A DNA stretch of 64,000 nt from Granulicatella sp041433555 (lineage in GTDB: Bacteria > Bacillota > Bacilli > Lactobacillales > Aerococcaceae): NCBI RefSeq assembly GCF_041433555.1, contig NZ_JAPWBR010000001.1:62001-126000 (forward strand), in the 5' to 3' direction. The position numbers and the translations under genes are program-made. The notes under the pieces were generated by a model. It was not told where the DNA came from. It saw only the letters and a program-made list of their open reading frames with translations, and ran no database searches. Shown here piece after piece: positions 59,655-64,000 of the stretch (position 1 is its first letter; the number at the start of each line of letters is the position of its first letter).

Positions 59655-59851
59655 GGTTCTAGAAAATTTAGTTCCTACTTTCCATGAATCTCCTTTCTTA
59701 CTCTTGGTTAGAATACCTGTCCTTTCTGGTTGCGTCAAGCAAACATGATTCTTCTTCTTTTAAACCGTTCAAACCTGAATGAAAACCTGCTTCCAATAAT
59801 TTTCATAACTGTTATTAAATATTTCACTTAAAATTTATATAACGTTTAAGA
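59655..59851. other. Spacer between folT riboswitch and araC-type promoter
   Basis: Apart from the THF riboswitch and the two promoters, the divergent spacer 59486-59916 is AT-rich. A minus-strand frame here crosses the riboswitch and is not a gene. Nothing else was seen. Confidence 0.5.
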
Positions 59852-59880
59852 TTGATACCGTTTTCCCTAACGTGTATAAT
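59852..59880 (+). promoter_or_regulatory. Promoter of the AraC-type regulator
   Basis: A TTGATA -35 (59852-59857) and TATAAT -10 (59875-59880) are spaced by 17 bases, 36 bases before the ATG. Confidence 0.8.
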
Positions 59881-59916
59881 ATTCTTAACTCTCTTTAGAA
59901 ATAGAAAGGTTAGACA

Positions 59917-60765
59917 ATGAGCAATGAACGTTATTTAATGATGGAATCCGATATTAAGAGCTTATCGTTTCAATTGGAATCTATCACAAAATCTAAATAT
60001 GACAGCGACTGGCATAGTACGCTCCATACGCACCCTTTTACGGAATTATTTTACGTTGTAGACGGAAAAGGCGAGTTTAATATTCAAGGTCAACGTTTTC
60101 CTGTAAAACCAAACGACTTTGTCATTATCAATCCGCAAGTAGAACATACAGAATTATCTTCTCCAGATGAACCGCTGGAATATATTGTGTTAGGCATTAA
60201 TGGGCTCTCTTTCTCAAACTTAACGCCTGTCTCGGAAGGTGGACATCCATTTTCATTCTTCAACTTGCGAGATGAGCAAAAAGACATCTTGCGTTATTTG
60301 AATGCGATGGTACAAGAGGCCACTTCCCAATCGATGAGCTATGAATTAGTATGCCACAACTTATTAGAAATCTTATTAATCAAAATCTTACGTCACCAAC
60401 ACTTCGACCTTGAAGTCGGCAAACAAAGCAAGGCGACAAAGGATATTTCGTTTATCAAGCACTACTTAGAAACGTACTATCACGAAAGTATCCAGCTAGA
60501 AGACCTCGCTTCGATGACGCACTTGAGTCGTTTCTATATTTCACACAGCTTCAAGAAAGAAATCGGCATGTCTCCGATGGAATATTTAATTGCCATCCGT
60601 ATTAAGGAAAGTAAAATTTTACTACGAACAACGAATTACTCGATTTCACAGGTGGCGGATATTGTTGGGTTTACCACTCCAACGTATTTCTCAAAACAAT
60701 TCCGTAAGAGCACGGGAATTTCGCCAACGGATTATCGGGAACAATTTCAAGGAGTACAGCAATGA
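59917..60765 (+). CDS. AraC-family regulator with cupin sensor
   Basis: The 282-residue protein has an N-terminal cupin (HTHPFTELFYVVDGKGEFNI, PNDFVIINPQVEHTEL) and a C-terminal double helix-turn-helix (IQLEDLASMTHLSRFYISHSFKKE, YSISQVADIVGFTTPTYFSKQFRK). It probably senses a sugar or related ligand. It overlaps the next gene by four bases. No transport or catabolic genes are adjacent to suggest the ligand. Confidence 0.92.
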   Translation: MSNERYLMMESDIKSLSFQLESITKSKYDSDWHSTLHTHPFTELFYVVDGKGEFNIQGQRFPVKPNDFVIINPQVEHTELSSPDEPLEYIVLGINGLSFSNLTPVSEGGHPFSFFNLRDEQKDILRYLNAMVQEATSQSMSYELVCHNLLEILLIKILRHQHFDLEVGKQSKATKDISFIKHYLETYYHESIQLEDLASMTHLSRFYISHSFKKEIGMSPMEYLIAIRIKESKILLRTTNYSISQVADIVGFTTPTYFSKQFRKSTGISPTDYREQFQGVQQ

Positions 60766-61325
60766 TTCGACAACCTAAGCGCGATGAGCGACGACAAATC
60801 ATCCCTCTGATTGAACTGATTATGCAAGATATGGAACTGCCGATTCTGGAACATACGAGCCCAGAAATGCTCTACGCGATGCTAGAAGAAGCCATGCTCG
60901 ACGATCAGTTTCGCTACGGGCTAAAGAACACGCTCGTCTATATTCATGACGGAAAAGTTGCCGGGGCCATCTTTGGCTACCACGGACACTTAGAAGACGC
61001 GATTGACGACCCGTTCCACCGATTGTACGAGGATTACAATACCCCGCATCAACTCCCGCTCTACGAGGATAAGGAGACGATGCCTGGCGAATGGTACATC
61101 GATATTTTAGCGGTCTATCCCAAATATCGTCGCATTGGAATCGGCCGTAAATTATTGGTCGAAGTAGAAAACTTAGCGCGCCAACAAGGGGCCACAAAAA
61201 TCGCCCTCAACTGCGAGAAGGAGAATACGAAGGCCTATAAATTATACGAAAAACTAGGCTACACGCCTGAGAGCGAACGCATCTTAAGTGGTCATCCGTA
61301 TTACCATATGACAAAAGCCTTATAA
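60762..61325 (+). CDS. GNAT-family N-acetyltransferase
   Basis: The 187-residue acetyltransferase has the acetyl-CoA motif A at WYIDILAVYPKYRRIGIGRKLL and the C-terminal AYKLYEKLGYTPESER. The substrate is unknown. The start overlaps the AraC-type gene stop (ATGA), so translation is coupled. A double hairpin terminates it. Confidence 0.88.
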   Translation: MIRQPKRDERRQIIPLIELIMQDMELPILEHTSPEMLYAMLEEAMLDDQFRYGLKNTLVYIHDGKVAGAIFGYHGHLEDAIDDPFHRLYEDYNTPHQLPLYEDKETMPGEWYIDILAVYPKYRRIGIGRKLLVEVENLARQQGATKIALNCEKENTKAYKLYEKLGYTPESERILSGHPYYHMTKAL

Positions 61326-61332
61326 AAAATCC

Positions 61333-61440
61333 CTCTTTGGACAAAATCGTTCAAAGAGAGAATTGTTAAAATGTAACTTATATATTACATTTTGCTTTTT
61401 TACAAAACGAAAAAGAGACTCGAAATTTTTCGAGTCTCTT
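61333..61440. terminator. Pair of terminators between GNAT gene and oppA
   Basis: CTCTTTG/CAAAGAG (61333-61360) follows the GNAT stop. AAGAGACTCGAAA/TTTCGAGTCTCTT (61413-61440), with T-rich flanks on both strands, serves oppA and possibly both genes. Confidence 0.8.
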
Positions 61441-61456
61441 ATTTTTGCTTCTATGA

Positions 61457-63073
61457 TTATTTTACAGAGGCTTGACGGAGGTTAATTGTACGTCCGAATG
61501 GAAGTACTTCGAATCCTTCTACGTTTTCAGCAAGTAAGTAGCTTTGGCTTGCTTGGTAGATTGGAGCGATAGCCACATCATCCATCACGATTTTTTCAGC
61601 CGCAATCATTTGTTTGTAACGTTCTGCTGGCTTCGTTGCGTAAGTTGTTTTCACTTCAGCAACAGCTTTATCGTAGGCTTCGCTAGAGTAGTTCGCGAAG
61701 TTAATTCCGCCACCTGTTACGTATTGTTCTAAGAAGTTTACTGGGTCTTGATAGTCAGGTGCCCATGTTCCGAAGAAGAAGTCGAAATCATCTGCACGTT
61801 GTAATTCAAGACGGTTTTTCAATGGCACTGATTTAATGTTCAATGTCACGCCTGGTAAGTTCTTTTGGATTTGCGCCTGTAAATATTCGCCGACCACTTT
61901 CGCACTACCTGCATCTGACGTTAATAATGTTACTTCAATCGTGTCCATGCCTAACTCTTGTTTCGCAAGAGCTAATTCTTTTTGCGCTTCTTCTACATTG
62001 TAGCTGAGTAAGTCGCCACGGTCTTCCACGTAATCTTTACCTGTTTCTGGGTTTTCAGCAAAACCTTTTGGAACAAGACCATTTGAAACGATTGAGCCGT
62101 CTTTTAATACGTTGTTTACAAGAGCCGCTTTATCGTATGCCATCGCAATCGCACGACGGAAGTGTTTGTTTCCTGTAATCTTACGTTCTACGTTGAAACT
62201 CATGTATCCCATTGTTGCTTTTGGAATCGCGTGGTACGTTGGTTGCGTTTTGTATTGATCAACGAATTGTTCGCTGATTGTTGTGTATTGTACTTGTTTT
62301 CCGTCAAATAATTGAACAGAAGTCGCTACTTCTTTCGATACGTTCACAGTGACGTTTTGTAATTGAACGTTTGCTGCATCCCAGTAGCCGTCATTCTTCA
62401 CAAGTTTCCAAGAAAGTTCAGAACCTGTCCATCCTTCTAATTTGAACGGTCCGTTTGTCACGATTGAATCTGCTGAAGAACCGTATCCTTCGCCTTTTTC
62501 TTTCGCCACTTTTTCAGATTGTGGTAAGAAACGTGATCCTGTTAATAATTTTGGTAAATATGGAGCAGGATTTTCAAGCGTGATTTCTAATGTTTTATCA
62601 TCAATCGCTTTAACTCCTAATTCTTCTGTAGATAATTCCCCTGAACGAATTTTCTTCGCGTTTTTGAACACATCTGCTGATTGCGCCACATGTCCTTCTT
62701 TAGGGTCTACTAATTTACGGTAAGTGAAAACGAAGTCGCCTGCTGTTACAGGAGTTCCGTCAGACCATTTTGCATCACGTAATTTGAACGTATATACAAG
62801 GCCGTCCGCGCTCACAGTTGGCTCTTCTGCTGCCATTCCTAATTCAACTTTATTGTCTTTAGCGACACGATATAATCCTTCGAAAATTTGCCCTAACATA
62901 TCTGAGCTCGGAACATCATCGTAGTCCGCGCTATCTAATGTTGCTAATTCTCCAAATGTTGTAATCGTTAAACTTTGTTGATTACTTGATGTCGATGTTG
63001 AATTGCCACCACATGCAGCCAAACCTAACGAAATAAGTAGTGTCGTCATTAATAATTTGGTTGATTTTTTCAT
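61457..63073 (-). CDS. oppA: Oligopeptide ABC transporter substrate-binding lipoprotein
   Basis: The 538-residue family 5 solute-binding protein has a signal peptide with lipobox LAAC. Typical segments are YTFKLRDAKWSDGTPVTAGDFVFTYRKLVDP, GPFKLEGW, KHFRRAIAMAYDKAALVNNVL and FFFGTWAPDYQDPVNFLEQY. It should capture peptides on the cell surface for an Opp system. No oppBCDF genes are adjacent, so it is an orphan binding protein using a transporter encoded elsewhere. AAAGGAG precedes the start. Confidence 0.93.
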   Translation of the reverse strand: MKKSTKLLMTTLLISLGLAACGGNSTSTSSNQQSLTITTFGELATLDSADYDDVPSSDMLGQIFEGLYRVAKDNKVELGMAAEEPTVSADGLVYTFKLRDAKWSDGTPVTAGDFVFTYRKLVDPKEGHVAQSADVFKNAKKIRSGELSTEELGVKAIDDKTLEITLENPAPYLPKLLTGSRFLPQSEKVAKEKGEGYGSSADSIVTNGPFKLEGWTGSELSWKLVKNDGYWDAANVQLQNVTVNVSKEVATSVQLFDGKQVQYTTISEQFVDQYKTQPTYHAIPKATMGYMSFNVERKITGNKHFRRAIAMAYDKAALVNNVLKDGSIVSNGLVPKGFAENPETGKDYVEDRGDLLSYNVEEAQKELALAKQELGMDTIEVTLLTSDAGSAKVVGEYLQAQIQKNLPGVTLNIKSVPLKNRLELQRADDFDFFFGTWAPDYQDPVNFLEQYVTGGGINFANYSSEAYDKAVAEVKTTYATKPAERYKQMIAAEKIVMDDVAIAPIYQASQSYLLAENVEGFEVLPFGRTINLRQASVK

Positions 63074-63388
63074 AACAATTCTCCTTTATTGGTTAATCCA
63101 TCGCCTTTGCGATAACAACATGATAGCACGGATACCCTACCCACCAAAATTTAATGCCTATGATACGAGAAAAAGCGGTCAGAAACGAATCACTGGAAAA
63201 TCCTTCACAGTGCGAAGGATTTGGGTGTGGGCATTACAATTTGCATAAAAGTATAAATACCATAAGACATTGCCATATACATTTTTTAAGTTTCGACTCT
63301 TAACTCGAGTACTCAACACCAACTCCCCCCTTGCCTTTCTCTCCCATCTCCATTACCATAGAACTAACAAGAAAAAGGAGTTTTCCAT
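63074..63388. other. Spacer between oppA and the last gene
   Basis: A small ATCGC-AAAG-GCGAT hairpin (63102-63115) lies in the oppA leader. AATCCTTC-ACAGTGC-GAAGGATT (63199-63221) shares the 15-mer CTTCACAGTGCGAAG with the repeat cluster at 58723-58737 in inverse orientation. No gene was seen. Confidence 0.5.
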
Positions 63389-64000
63389 ATGCACAAAAAT
63401 CGCGTTCGTGGTTATAATAAACGTTTTTATCCCGGGGTGGCTTTAATCGTGGCGGCTATGCTTTGCCTTGTTTTTGCATTGACAAGACTAAACGTTCCAT
63501 TATTACAACTGCAAAATAAATATTTTAACCTCAATGATATCGTAAAAAATGAAGATTCTATCTTAAAGGTGAACGGTATCGACAAGCACTCCGTCCAAAA
63601 CTCGGACTTTGGAAAATGGTCGCTTTATATCGTCTCTTATTTAGAAAAAGATTCTCATGGAAACGAAACGACACAGTACATCGGCCTGGAACTAGATAAA
63701 GACACTGCGCAACAATTAATCGATAAGAGAAATACCTTAAGAGATCATCCTGAAAAAATTGCGGGTACCTTTGTTGAGCCAGAATTTCACGATAAGAAAG
63801 TGATGGATTATAGCTATCGTACCCAAGATGCGATGAAAAAATACATCAAATTCCCAATTTCACGTCGTTATCAAAACTATGTATCGATTAAACCAGGAAA
63901 GGAAACACAAAAACTCTTCCTAATCCTCTCCCTTATCCTCTTCATCCCAGGGCTAGCCCTCGTGTATTTAGCGGAAAAATATCATAAATTTGCGGCATAC
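63389..64000 (+). CDS. Putative membrane protein, 3' end cut off by window edge
   Basis: The 204 visible residues start MHKNRVRGYNKRFYPG at an ATG preceded by AAAAGGAG. One membrane helix (about 16-34) is followed by an extracellular-looking domain, then a second helix (about 175-196; LFLILSLILFIPGLALVYLA). The frame is open at the window end. The family is not recognised. Confidence 0.75.
   Translation, partial: MHKNRVRGYNKRFYPGVALIVAAMLCLVFALTRLNVPLLQLQNKYFNLNDIVKNEDSILKVNGIDKHSVQNSDFGKWSLYIVSYLEKDSHGNETTQYIGLELDKDTAQQLIDKRNTLRDHPEKIAGTFVEPEFHDKKVMDYSYRTQDAMKKYIKFPISRRYQNYVSIKPGKETQKLFLILSLILFIPGLALVYLAEKYHKFAAY

Noticed and set aside
59538..59738. 66-codon minus-strand frame upstream of folT
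   Set aside because: It overlaps the THF riboswitch exactly and has no independent support.

Overview
The window is chromosomal DNA of a low-GC Gram-positive bacterium. The housekeeping genes, AGGAGG-type ribosome binding sites, T-box, preQ1 and THF leaders, LPXTG anchoring and sugar PTS genes point to Lactobacillales. A Carnobacteriaceae or Granulicatella-like host is a guess from gene content, not shown. No rRNA, tRNA, CRISPR array, transposase or replication origin was seen.

Layout. 1-6112: partial lipoprotein, a membrane-domain glycerophosphodiesterase, a repeat-rich spacer, serS behind a serine T-box, and a D,D-carboxypeptidase. 6457-8886: glycerate kinase and GntP permease behind a cre-like site. 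9099-15499: a complete lactate racemase locus. larR, larE and a DUF924 gene lie on the minus strand and larABCD on the plus strand, with a probable LarR box between them. 15591-17688: yidD, a DedA/VTT protein, a thioesterase, a 36-residue gene and a zinc-free S14 paralogue preceded by a strong Zur-box match. 17828-21817: a 1329-residue LPXTG adhesin. 22017-25263: the c-di-AMP operon cdaA-cdaR-glmM. 25489-26514: a 31-residue membrane peptide and three tandem paralogous small proteins of unknown family. 26564-28318: sdpI-sdpR and an Ltp-domain protein. 28416-41117: rsmA, rnmV, tatD, an MBL hydrolase, queT with a preQ1 riboswitch, a small antitoxin-tail-like gene, a sigma factor, a FUSC-type exporter, ogt, a nucleoid-associated protein, a lipoprotein, rsmG, mnmG, a Nudix gene and mnmE. 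41375-45762: aminotransferase, msrA, serine dehydratase genes and an RpiR regulator. 45875-53034: a sugar region with a fructose/tagatose-type kinase and PTS, then GntR, AgaS, NagA/AgaA and LacD; the two halves appear to meet at tagatose 1,6-bisphosphate. 53342-55803: copper export genes copA-copZ with CopY-type boxes. 55957-58226: an island of polymorphic-toxin immunity genes with one toxin remnant. 58373-64000: tautomerase, an inverted-repeat cluster, folT with a THF riboswitch, AraC and GNAT genes, oppA and a partial membrane protein.

The most unusual feature is a dispersed family of about 165-250 bp intergenic elements: five copies and one remnant in 64 kb. Each is predicted to fold as a long outer stem carrying two hairpins. 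One hairpin is closed by C(UUCG)G in three copies, C(GUAA)G in one and C(CUUG)G in another, all known extra-stable tetraloops, which suggests selection on RNA structure. Other observations worth a second look are three long perfect or near-perfect palindromes centred on CATATATG (42549-42799), a second structured repeat family (58652-58945), the unknown paralogue triplet, a possible frameshift in an Imm59-like gene and an intrinsic-terminator hairpin inside the mnmE leader.
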